A stretch of 5,465 bases of DNA from Clostridia bacterium (GTDB lineage: Bacteria > Bacillota > Clostridia > Oscillospirales > UBA644), in assembly GCA_017424085.1 (NCBI GenBank), contig JAFPBP010000138.1, positions 1 through 5,465 on the forward strand. The letters run 5' to 3'. This document shows, in pieces, positions 1 to 5,465 of this stretch. Every line of letters begins with the position of its first letter. Within the stretch, counting starts at the first letter, position 1. The translations under genes and the position numbers were made by a program. The notes beneath the pieces are model-generated. The model was not told the DNA's origin and made no database searches. It saw only the letters and a program-made list of their open reading frames with translations.

Positions 1-236
1 ACATCGGCAGTATCGGTCTTGATCCCGAAGCGGATCGAAGCAAGATAAGCCTTGGTATGGGGGAAAAATTGGGTCAGCTTCGTATCCTTACCCGTCAAAA
101 CGGGCAAAAGGCCCGTGCACATGGGGTCAAGGGTTCCCGTATGCCCGATCTTTAATTTTCCGCCCGCTGCCCGCTTGATCTGAGACACCAGCCGCTGGGA
201 AGTCATTCCTGCGGGCTTGTCCACCAAGAGAATCAC
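1..236 (-). CDS. truB: tRNA pseudouridine(55) synthase TruB, N-terminal part (partial, runs off left edge)
   Basis: TruB isomerises uridine 55 in the T-loop of tRNAs to pseudouridine in the cytoplasm. Seen here are the first 78 residues. They hold the KPAGMTS motif at about residues 7-13 and the family's catalytic block GHTGTLDP at 31-38, where Asp37 is the expected catalytic aspartate (Asp48 in E. coli TruB). A further conserved stretch follows, with Tyr64 in the K-x-Y element and Thr74-Asp75-Thr76 close to the edge. The start is a GTG at 236-234, chosen because AAGGGGG lies 8 bases upstream and the protein then begins directly with the ILLVDKP strand, as TruB proteins do. No in-frame ATG lies upstream. 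It begins 5 bases after the nrnA stop, so it is very likely co-transcribed and translationally coupled. One deviation is Cys40 where Ala is usual in the LDPxATG element. The C-terminal two thirds, including the PUA-like region if present, lie outside the window. Confidence 0.95.
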   Translation of the reverse strand, partial: MILLVDKPAGMTSQRLVSQIKRAAGGKLKIGHTGTLDPMCTGLLPVLTGKDTKLTQFFPHTKAYLASIRFGIKTDTAD

Positions 237-241
237 TGCAA

Positions 242-1213
242 TTACCCCCTTCTCTCGGAAGGCAGACGGTCTTCAATGGCAAGGCGCAACCGCTCCACGG
301 CGTTTTCCATGGTGTCCTTGATCAGACAACCCGACGCCTTTACGTGACCGCCTCCGCCAAAAACAGCGGCAACGGCAGAAACGTCAAAGACGTCATCGGC
401 AGAGCGCAGGGAGACCTTCACGTCCCCCTCCTTCGTTTCCTTCAGCGTGGCGCAAACTGCGGCGCCCTCAATGCGACGGATGAGGGACACCATGTTGGAG
501 ACGTCCTCATCGGTGGCACCCTGAGACTCCAGAAAGGCACGGGTGATGGGCAACAGAACCACGGCACCGTTATCGTAGATCCGCAGAGCGTCCATGGCAA
601 CGCGCTCCATACGTAATTGACTCAAAGGAACAATATCAAACATTTTACGCACGACTGCGGGAGCGTCAAAGGAACGGCGCAGGAGATCCGCGGTGACGGC
701 GTGGGTATGCGCGGTCGTATTGGAATAACGGAAGCAGCCCGTATCGAAGGCAATGGCGGCGTAAAGCTTTTCGGCGATCACGTCGTCGATCTCCACGTTG
801 CAGGCAACCAAAAGGTCATACAGCACCTCCCCTGCCGAGGAGGCGGCGCCCACGACGATGTTTTCACGGGCGTATTCCGTATTCGTGTAGTGATGATCAA
901 TGCTGAAATCCACCGAGTCGGCGTATGCCGCAAGGTCGGGCCCCAGCATTTGCTTGGTGGCAACGTCCACGGAGACGATCACCGAAGGCAGAAAACGGGG
1001 CTTTAGCTCCTCGGCACCGTCGGTAATGTGGCGGAGATTCCGATCCACGGTTCCCGTCGCGGCAACGCAAGCCCGTCTGCCCATATTTTCAAACACGCGT
1101 TTTAAGGCAAACGCAGAGCCAAGGCAGTCGCCATCGGGGCTGCGGTGAACCAAGATGAGAACGTCATCATAGGTCAACAGCTCCCGAAAGGCGGCGCAAT
1201 ACGATTCATTCAT
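242..1213 (-). CDS. nrnA: DHH/DHHA1 family phosphoesterase, NrnA-like (oligoribonuclease / pAp phosphatase)
   Basis: This 323-residue protein has the usual length and layout of NrnA-type DHH phosphoesterases. These cytoplasmic, Mn-dependent enzymes degrade 2-5 nt nanoRNAs and dephosphorylate pAp to AMP. The metal-binding motifs can be read in order: HRSPDGD at residues 23-29 (His23, Asp27, Asp29), Asp83 in VSVDVA, the Asp106-His107-His108 signature in SIDHH, and Asp157 in FDTGCFRYSN. The C-terminal DHHA1 substrate-binding domain is shown by GGGGH at 286-290 followed by KASGC. All expected catalytic residues are present. The ATG at 1213-1211 starts 3 bases after the rbfA stop, with GGAAG (1228-1224) as a modest ribosome binding site 10 bases upstream. 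A DHH gene between rbfA and truB is typical of Bacillota operons. The family assignment is firm. The exact substrate preference (nanoRNA, pAp or cyclic-dinucleotide products such as pApA) is inferred from family knowledge and cannot be read from the sequence. Confidence 0.93.
   Translation of the reverse strand: MNESYCAAFRELLTYDDVLILVHRSPDGDCLGSAFALKRVFENMGRRACVAATGTVDRNLRHITDGAEELKPRFLPSVIVSVDVATKQMLGPDLAAYADSVDFSIDHHYTNTEYARENIVVGAASSAGEVLYDLLVACNVEIDDVIAEKLYAAIAFDTGCFRYSNTTAHTHAVTADLLRRSFDAPAVVRKMFDIVPLSQLRMERVAMDALRIYDNGAVVLLPITRAFLESQGATDEDVSNMVSLIRRIEGAAVCATLKETKEGDVKVSLRSADDVFDVSAVAAVFGGGGHVKASGCLIKDTMENAVERLRLAIEDRLPSERRG
245..251 (-). promoter_or_regulatory. Ribosome binding site of truB inside the end of nrnA
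   Basis: On the minus strand AAGGGGG ends 8 bases before the GTG at 236. It is part of the last codons of nrnA (Arg-Gly just before TAA). This site decides the GTG start of truB and implies that ribosomes finishing nrnA are delivered close to the truB start. Confidence 0.7.
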
Positions 1214-1216
1214 AGG

Positions 1217-1567
1217 TCAGTTGCTTCCGTTTTCCAGATTTTTGAGAATTTCATTGATGCGAATGCCCTGCTCCAGCGAGCGGTCGAGAATGAAGATGGG
1301 CTCGGGAACGCTGCGCATACGCACGGTTTCCCCAATGCGACGGCGCACGTACCCCGTAGCTGCCTTCAGTCCGCGACGGACCTCGGTTTCATTATATTCT
1401 CCCAAGAAGCTCAGATAGATCTTCGCATATTTCAGGTCTCCCGAAACGTCCACGGCAACCACCGTGGGCATGGGAGGGATGCGGGGGTCCTTCACCTCCG
1501 AAAGAATGGAGGCTACCGCCCGCTTGATCTCCTCATTGACCCGATTCTGCTTGTAATTTGATCCCAC
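1217..1567 (-). CDS. rbfA: 30S ribosome-binding factor RbfA
   Basis: RbfA is a small KH-like protein that binds the immature 30S subunit near the 5' end region (helix 1) of 16S rRNA and supports late 30S maturation and cold adaptation. The 116 residues match the usual bacterial length of about 115-130. Family marks visible in order are the RVNEEIKRAVASIL helix (9-22), VKDPRIP (25-31), the VVAVDVSGDLKYAKIYLSFLG strands (36-56, the KH-type core), the second helix with GYVRRRI (about 72-78), and RSVPEPIFILDRSLEQGIRI near the end. The start is a GTG (1567-1565), because the sequence AAAGGA sits 7 bases upstream and the frame closes at the TGA of infB just before it. It lies between infB and nrnA with short gaps (20 and 3 bases), so it is most likely expressed with them. 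The assignment is secure. Confidence 0.96.
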   Translation of the reverse strand: MGSNYKQNRVNEEIKRAVASILSEVKDPRIPPMPTVVAVDVSGDLKYAKIYLSFLGEYNETEVRRGLKAATGYVRRRIGETVRMRSVPEPIFILDRSLEQGIRINEILKNLENGSN

Positions 1568-1574
1568 GATTGAT

Positions 1575-1580
1575 TCCTTT
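1575..1580 (-). promoter_or_regulatory. Ribosome binding site of rbfA
   Basis: AAAGGA (within GGAAAGGA, 1582-1575) lies 7 bases before the GTG at 1567, inside the 20-base infB-rbfA spacer. That spacer is the longest gap of the window. The site supports GTG as the real start, as there is no ATG near it in frame. Confidence 0.7.
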
Positions 1581-1587
1581 CCAACGG

Positions 1588-4158
1588 TCAGTCTTTGATC
1601 TCTTCCATGACGTAGGCTTCGATCACGTCGCCGTCCTTCACGTCATTGAACTTATCCAGACCAATACCGCATTCAAAGCCCTCTGCAACCTCACGGGCAT
1701 CATCCTTGAAGCGCTTCAGAGAGTCGATCTTGCCCTCGTATACTACGATACCGTCGCGAACCAGACGAACCGATGCGGAGCGCAGGATCTTACCGTCCTT
1801 CACGTAGCAGCCCGCAATGGTGCCGACGCCCGAAACACGGAAGGTCTGACGGACCTCTGCGTGACCGAGAACGTTTTCGGTGAATTTGGGAGCCAGCATA
1901 CCCTTCATTGCCGCTTCCATTTCCTCCAGACAATCGTAAATAACACGATAAAGACGAATATCGATCTTTTCCTTTTCCGCCTGCGCACGAACGTTGCCGT
2001 CGGGTCGGACGTTAAAGCCGATGATGATGGCATTGGAGGTCTGAGCCAGCATAACGTCAGATTCGGTGACGGCACCCACGGCAGAGTGGATGACCTTAAC
2101 CTGAACCTCTTCGTTGGACAACTTCAGAAGAGAGGAGCGAATCGCTTCCACGGAGCCCTGAACGTCAGCCTTGACGATCAGATTCAGAGTCTTCACGTCG
2201 CCGGTCTGGATCTGAGAGAACAATTCGTCCAGAGAGACCTTCGCACGGTCACGGAAGGTTTCCTGCTTCTGGTCAAATTTACGCTTTTCAACCAGCTCGC
2301 GTGCCATCTTTTCATCCTTGACAACCTCGAACTGATCACCTGCGGCGGGAACGTCGGACAGACCGATGATCTCGACGGGAGTGGAGGGACCTGCGGTCTT
2401 GATGCGCTGACCCTTATCGTTGGTCATAACGCGGACGCGGCCGACGGTAGCGCCTGCAACCAGAACGTCGCCCGAATTCAGCGTACCGTTCTGAACCAGA
2501 ACAGACGCCACGGGACCTCTGCCCTTATCCAGCTTGGCTTCGATGACGGTACCCTTCGCCTCGCGGTTGGGATTCGCCTTCAATTCAGCCATATCGGAAA
2601 CGAGAATAACCATTTCCAGCAGCTGATCAATGCCCTGACGGGTCAGAGCGGAGATGGGAACGCAGATGGTATCGCCGCCCCATTCCTCCGCAACCAGCTC
2701 GTATTCGGTCAAAGCCTGAATAACACGGTTATAGTCTGCGGCGGGACGGTCCATTTTATTTACGGCAACGATGATGGGAACGTTTGCCGCTTTTGCGTGG
2801 TTGATGGCTTCCACGGTCTGAGGCATGATGCCGTCATCCCCTGCAACAACGATGATGGCAACGTCAGTGACCTCGGAGCCTCTGGCACGCATGGCGGTGA
2901 AGGCGGCGTGTCCGGGGGTATCCAGGAAGGTCATATCTCTGCCGTTGACGCGGATGCTGTAAGCGCCGATGTGCTGAGTAATACCGCCCGCTTCGCCTGC
3001 GGCAACGTCGGTGTTGCGGATGGCGTCAAGCAGAGAGGTCTTACCGTGGTCAACGTGACCCATAACGACCACGACGGGAGGACGGGTCTCCAGCTCGGAG
3101 GCATCGTCCTCGTGATCGTTGAACAGGCGTTCTTCGATGGTGACGACGACTTCTTTGGTGACCTTTGCACCCAATTCTTCGGCAACCAGAGCGGCGGTAT
3201 CGTAATCGATGATCTGGGAGGCACCTGCCATAATGCCCAGCTCCATCAGCTTTTTCACGACCTCAACGTTGGTGGTGCGAAGCTTTGCGGAAAGCTCGCT
3301 GACCGAAAGGCTTTCGGGAAGAACGATGTTGCTCAGGTGCTTCTTCTTATCGCGCTCGTACTGTTCCATGCGCTTCAGCTTCGCCTGCTCGTCTTCCTTG
3401 CGGCTGCGGAAGTTCTGCTTCTTGTTGTTCTTCTGCTTGATCTTCTGCTTGCTCTTGCCGAAATCGCGATTGTCGCGGTTGCCTACGATATCGTCAATGC
3501 GGGAATCGTACTTGGCACGGTTGAAATCGGCGGCGTTACGGGTATCGACAACCATAACGTCTCTGCCGTAGTCGGAGCGCTTCTCGTCGCCCGACAGAAT
3601 ATTCACGCCACCCTGAGGCTTCTCCTCCTTGGCGGGGAATTCCACACGCTTCAGATTATCGCGCTTCTGAGCGGGCTGCTTCTTATTATTCTGCTGGCGG
3701 CGCGCCTCGGCAGCCTTGCGGGCTTCCTCCTCGGCGGCTTTCTTTTCGGCAAGCTCCTTCTTACGGGCTTCCTCTTCTGCTCTCTTGCGGGCAGCCTCTT
3801 CTTCAGCCTTCTTACGGGCGGCTGCTTCTTCCTTACGGCGCTGCTCGGCTTCGGCTTCCTCCTTCGCCTTACGTGCCGCCTCTTCCTTCTTCGCTTCCGC
3901 CTCCTGCTTCAGACGGCGCTTGCGGTCCGAATAGGATTCCTTCCCCTGATACGACTGAAAATAGGTAGCAAGGGTAGCGATCTGATTCTTTTCGATGAGA
4001 TAGTCAAACAGATAGTTCAACTGATCGGCGGACAGGACCGCCTGCTGATTTGCGGGGGCTTCGCCGTAGCGAGCCTCCAGCAGCCCCATAACGTCCTGGG
4101 GCTTCATATTAAAATCTTTTCCAAATTCGCGAACGCGATACTTTTGATACAAACTCAT
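1588..4158 (-). CDS. infB: Translation initiation factor IF-2
   Basis: IF2 is the GTPase that recruits fMet-tRNA to the 30S subunit and promotes 50S joining. From the ATG at 4158 the protein has 856 residues. Layout: a first IF2_N-type module (about 6-30, KYRVREFGKDFNM), a helical stretch (32-75), a Lys/Glu/Ala/Arg-rich coiled coil (86-155), a basic Asn/Gln/Lys linker (156-270), a second IF2_N domain (about 273-330), the G domain, domain II (about 535-615), domain III (about 655-755) and the C2 fMet-tRNA-binding domain (about 760-856). All GTPase motifs are present: G1 GHVDHGKT 367-374, G2 GGITQHIGA 391-399, G3 DTPGH 413-417 and G4 NKMD 467-470. G5 reads SAL at 503-505. His417 of G3 is the family's catalytic histidine. 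The frame stays open upstream to 4293, but GGAGGAG 5 bases before 4158 and the homologous N-terminus fix the start. The start overlaps the ylxQ stop as ATGA. The gene is intact and of long-form length (E. coli IF2 is 890 residues). Confidence 0.98.
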   Translation of the reverse strand: MSLYQKYRVREFGKDFNMKPQDVMGLLEARYGEAPANQQAVLSADQLNYLFDYLIEKNQIATLATYFQSYQGKESYSDRKRRLKQEAEAKKEEAARKAKEEAEAEQRRKEEAAARKKAEEEAARKRAEEEARKKELAEKKAAEEEARKAAEARRQQNNKKQPAQKRDNLKRVEFPAKEEKPQGGVNILSGDEKRSDYGRDVMVVDTRNAADFNRAKYDSRIDDIVGNRDNRDFGKSKQKIKQKNNKKQNFRSRKEDEQAKLKRMEQYERDKKKHLSNIVLPESLSVSELSAKLRTTNVEVVKKLMELGIMAGASQIIDYDTAALVAEELGAKVTKEVVVTIEERLFNDHEDDASELETRPPVVVVMGHVDHGKTSLLDAIRNTDVAAGEAGGITQHIGAYSIRVNGRDMTFLDTPGHAAFTAMRARGSEVTDVAIIVVAGDDGIMPQTVEAINHAKAANVPIIVAVNKMDRPAADYNRVIQALTEYELVAEEWGGDTICVPISALTRQGIDQLLEMVILVSDMAELKANPNREAKGTVIEAKLDKGRGPVASVLVQNGTLNSGDVLVAGATVGRVRVMTNDKGQRIKTAGPSTPVEIIGLSDVPAAGDQFEVVKDEKMARELVEKRKFDQKQETFRDRAKVSLDELFSQIQTGDVKTLNLIVKADVQGSVEAIRSSLLKLSNEEVQVKVIHSAVGAVTESDVMLAQTSNAIIIGFNVRPDGNVRAQAEKEKIDIRLYRVIYDCLEEMEAAMKGMLAPKFTENVLGHAEVRQTFRVSGVGTIAGCYVKDGKILRSASVRLVRDGIVVYEGKIDSLKRFKDDAREVAEGFECGIGLDKFNDVKDGDVIEAYVMEEIKD
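3694..3903 (-). repeat. Low-complexity Lys/Glu/Ala/Arg coding tract of IF2 (coiled coil)
   Basis: Residues 86-155 of IF2 consist almost only of Ala, Glu, Lys and Arg, with a few Gln and Leu. Three near-identical A-E-E-E-A blocks have their EEE at residues 119-121, 128-130 and 143-145. The DNA is correspondingly repetitive (GAGGAAGCC-like units). The alternating charge and absence of Pro or Gly predict one long single helix or coiled coil. Such charged linkers between the IF2 N-terminal modules are common and vary in length among bacteria. It is part of the gene and not a separate element. Confidence 0.75.
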
Positions 4159-4457
4159 TCGTTCTCCTCCAGCTGTTCCAATTTTTTCCCTATGAGGCGG
4201 GCAAAGCCCGCGTCGGTCACCGCAACCACGGCGACCTCTCCGCAGCCGACGGCTTTCCCGATCTGCTGCTTGGTAAGATTCAGGGTAACGCAAGGGTCCC
4301 GTCGCTCGGAAAGAGCGCGTGCGACCCGAGGTGAGGCATCGGATGCATAGATCAGAAGACAGGTGGGCTTACGGTATGCTGAGATCGAATCCACCCCAAG
4401 CAGAAGCTTTCCTGCCCGACGGGCAAGCCCCAAGGTCGGTAACAGATTATTTTCCAT
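4155..4457 (-). CDS. ylxQ: L7Ae/eL8-family K-turn RNA-binding protein YlxQ
   Basis: YlxQ is a bacterial member of the L7Ae/L30e family, whose members bind kink-turn RNA. Its cellular target in bacteria is not well settled. The 100-residue protein shows the family pattern: LGLARRAGKLLLG (9-21, corresponding to the RNA-contacting N-terminal strand and helix), LLIYASDAS (34-42), the LTKQQIGKAVG helix (61-71, matching the L-G-x-A-x-G element), and VVAVTDAGFARLIGKKL (77-93). Length is normal. The ATG at 4457-4455 was chosen because GGGAGG lies 9 bases upstream and the family N-terminus begins there. The frame is open further up (to 4712), but that part is ylxR read out of frame. The gene overlaps ylxR by 11 bases and infB by 4 (ATGA), which points to translational coupling through all three genes. 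Function beyond RNA binding is inference. Confidence 0.92.
   Translation of the reverse strand: MENNLLPTLGLARRAGKLLLGVDSISAYRKPTCLLIYASDASPRVARALSERRDPCVTLNLTKQQIGKAVGCGEVAVVAVTDAGFARLIGKKLEQLEENE
4164..4170 (-). promoter_or_regulatory. Ribosome binding site of infB, deciding the start
   Basis: GGAGGAG, a strong match to the anti-Shine-Dalgarno sequence, ends 5 bases before the ATG at 4158. It lies within the last codons of ylxQ (Glu-Glu near the C-terminus). It rules against the upstream in-frame ATG at 4293, which would add 45 arginine-rich residues encoded by ylxQ DNA in another frame. Confidence 0.85.
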
Positions 4458-4737
4458 CCGACGAAGCCTCCCGACGCAATTCTTCATAGATCGGTTCGGG
4501 CACGGACGCGCGAAGCAGACGGGGAAGTCTGCGGGAGCGAGCCAGCTTTTCCACGCAGGCGGGAGACTTGCATACGTACGCGCCCCGCCCCTGTGCGGTG
4601 CCGTCCCGATCCACGGTGACGGTTCCGTCCTTGGACGCAACGATACGAAGAAATCCAACCTCGCCCTTGGGAGCACGCAAGCCGCACGCGGAGCACATCC
4701 GAACCGTGGCACCCTTATGCCGTTGATCCTTTTTCAT
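4447..4737 (-). CDS. rnpM: YlxR/DUF448 family RNA-binding protein (RnpM, RNase P modulator)
   Basis: This 96-residue protein belongs to the YlxR (DUF448) family. The B. subtilis member has been renamed RnpM because it binds RNase P RNA and modulates the enzyme's activity. The family pattern is clear: Arg13 followed by Cys15-x-x-Cys18, FLRIV (29-33), a VTVD strand (40-43), the signature GRGAYVC (50-56) and a further Cys61. The tail (62-82) is rich in Arg and Leu. The C-x-x-C pair plus the later Cys residues resemble a possible metal site, though whether metal is bound cannot be judged here. The ATG at 4737 lies 2 bases after the nusA stop, with GGAG (4746-4743, at the very end of nusA) 5 bases before it, so it depends on nusA transcription and probably on its translation. 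The 3' end overlaps ylxQ by 11 bases. The family call is secure. The RNase P role is carried over from Bacillus. Confidence 0.92.
   Translation of the reverse strand: MKKDQRHKGATVRMCSACGLRAPKGEVGFLRIVASKDGTVTVDRDGTAQGRGAYVCKSPACVEKLARSRRLPRLLRASVPEPIYEELRREASSDGK
4467..4472 (-). promoter_or_regulatory. Ribosome binding site of ylxQ inside ylxR
   Basis: GGGAGG lies 9 bases before the ATG at 4457 and inside the final codons of ylxR. It supports the short 100-residue form of YlxQ over the open frame extending upstream. Confidence 0.65.
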
Positions 4738-4739
4738 GC

Positions 4740-5465
4740 TTACTCCGCTACGATATCAATGTGATAGTTGGTCAACCCTGCGGCGAGACGGACATTCTGA
4801 CCGGTCTTACCGATGGCAAGGGAGAGTTGATCCGCCGCAACCGAAACACGGCAGGTGCGGTCGTTCTTATTGATCTCAACGATGCGAACCGATGCGGGGG
4901 ACAACGCGGCAACGATATACTCCTCGGGCTCGGGGCTGTACTTGATCAAGTCGATACGCTCCCCGTTCAGCTCGGAGAGAATGCTGTTGATACGGATCTG
5001 CTTGGGTCCGATGCAAGCGCCCACGGGATCCACGTCGGGGCTCTTGGACCAGACGGCAACCTTGGAGCGGGAGCCTGCTTCACGGGCGATCGCCATCACG
5101 CGAACCACGCCGTCAGCGACCTCGGGAATCTCCACCTGGAACAGGCGGCGCAGGAATTCCGCATTGGTGCGGGACAGAACGACCTCCTGGCTCTTGGCGT
5201 TGCGACGAATGTCGGAAACGCAGACCTTGACGTGATCGCCGTCACGGAAGGTTTCTCCGGGGATCTGATCCCTCAGATTGAGGGGCAAGGAATAACCGTT
5301 GATGTTCAGATAAACCACGCGGTTGAATTCATCCACGCGATCCACGGTGCCGGTCACGATGCAGCCCTTCTGACCCTCGAATTCATTGATCAGAGTGCCG
5401 TTGACCGCCTCGTTGATGCCCTGAACGATGACGTTCTTTCCGACCTTTGCGGCAATACGTCCCAC
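4740..5465 (-). CDS. nusA: Transcription termination/antitermination factor NusA, C-terminal part (partial, runs off right edge)
   Basis: NusA binds RNA polymerase and nascent RNA, stimulates pausing and intrinsic termination, and takes part in rRNA antitermination. The visible 241 residues begin inside the gene: the first codon, GTG, is an internal Val of the family's GRIAA-x-x-x-K-x-VI helix. The polymerase-binding N-terminal domain is therefore mostly outside. Then follow the S1 domain (about 30-100, from GCIVTGTVDRV to VVLSRT), KH1 (about 103-185, with LFQVEIPEVADG, IAREAGSRSKVAV and DPVGAC) and KH2 (about 186-241, with AIGKTGQNVRLAAGLT). The protein ends right after KH2, the short form usual outside Proteobacteria, without acidic C-terminal repeats. 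KH1 is odd: its loop reads Gly153-Pro-Lys-Gln156 where the second glycine of GXXG is expected. KH2 keeps GKTG (219-222). The stop at 4742-4740 is 2 bases before ylxR. Confidence 0.96.
   Translation of the reverse strand: MGRIAAKVGKNVIVQGINEAVNGTLINEFEGQKGCIVTGTVDRVDEFNRVVYLNINGYSLPLNLRDQIPGETFRDGDHVKVCVSDIRRNAKSQEVVLSRTNAEFLRRLFQVEIPEVADGVVRVMAIAREAGSRSKVAVWSKSPDVDPVGACIGPKQIRINSILSELNGERIDLIKYSPEPEEYIVAALSPASVRIVEINKNDRTCRVSVAADQLSLAIGKTGQNVRLAAGLTNYHIDIVAE

Noticed and set aside
617..1006. Plus-strand frame of 129 codons opposite nrnA.
   Set aside because: It lies antisense to the DHH motifs of nrnA, has no recognisable family and is not preceded by a ribosome binding site that I can see.
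1568..1587. The infB-rbfA spacer as a possible terminator or promoter.
   Set aside because: At 20 bases it holds only the rbfA ribosome binding site. There is no inverted repeat with a T-tract and no room for -35 and -10 elements.
3716..3934. A plus-strand Ser/Ala-rich frame of 72 codons.
   Set aside because: It is the complement of the repetitive Lys/Glu/Ala coding tract of IF2, which generates Ser/Ala/Phe codons in reverse. No independent coding sign.
4159..4293. A possible 45-residue N-terminal extension of IF2 from the ATG at 4293.
   Set aside because: It lies entirely inside ylxQ in another frame, is Arg-rich and unlike any IF2 N-terminus, and the strong GGAGGAG site sits just before the ATG at 4158.
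1558..4350. A 930-codon open frame on the plus strand opposite the whole of infB.
   Set aside because: It is antisense to a clearly functional infB with all GTPase motifs. Its predicted protein has no recognisable domain, is oddly rich in Leu, Gly, His, Asn and Asp, and starts without a convincing ribosome binding site. Its length follows from the rarity of infB codons that read as stops on the other strand in this frame.
4458..4712. A possible long form of YlxQ starting at 4712.
   Set aside because: The extra part is ylxR DNA read in the wrong frame. The L7Ae-type fold begins at the ATG at 4457, which has its own ribosome binding site.

Overview
The window is a compact, single-strand (minus) run of translation and RNA-metabolism genes in the order nusA (3' part) - ylxR/rnpM - ylxQ - infB - rbfA - nrnA (DHH phosphoesterase) - truB (5' part). 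The gene order, in particular ylxR-ylxQ between nusA and infB and a DHH phosphoesterase between rbfA and truB, is the arrangement found in Bacillota. A NusA that ends directly after KH2, without the C-terminal repeats of Proteobacteria, fits this. The moderately high G+C and the look of the IF2 N-terminal region suggest a clostridial, perhaps Oscillospirales-type gut bacterium. The order-level placement is inference.

Layout, in transcription order from the right edge: nusA enters the window already inside the gene and stops at 4740. ylxR starts 2 bases later. ylxQ starts inside the end of ylxR (11-base overlap). infB starts in an ATGA overlap with the ylxQ stop. rbfA (GTG start) follows after 20 bases, nrnA after 3 bases and truB (GTG start) after 5 bases. 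truB runs off the left edge. The longest non-coding stretch is 20 bases, so there is no room for an internal promoter or terminator between genes. The cluster is most simply read as one co-transcribed operon whose promoter lies beyond the right edge, probably upstream of nusA or rimP.

The genes work on connected steps. NusA modulates RNA polymerase pausing, termination and rRNA antitermination. YlxR/RnpM and YlxQ are small RNA-binding proteins. IF2 brings initiator tRNA to the ribosome. RbfA matures the 30S subunit. NrnA degrades nanoRNAs and pAp. TruB makes pseudouridine 55 in tRNA.

This is a housekeeping region. I found no mobile element, CRISPR array, RNA gene, riboswitch or novel system. 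The points worth a second look are protein-level: a NusA KH1 loop with Gln in place of the second glycine of GXXG, and two unassigned segments in the long N-terminal part of IF2. A very long open frame on the plus strand opposite infB is judged to be an antisense shadow.
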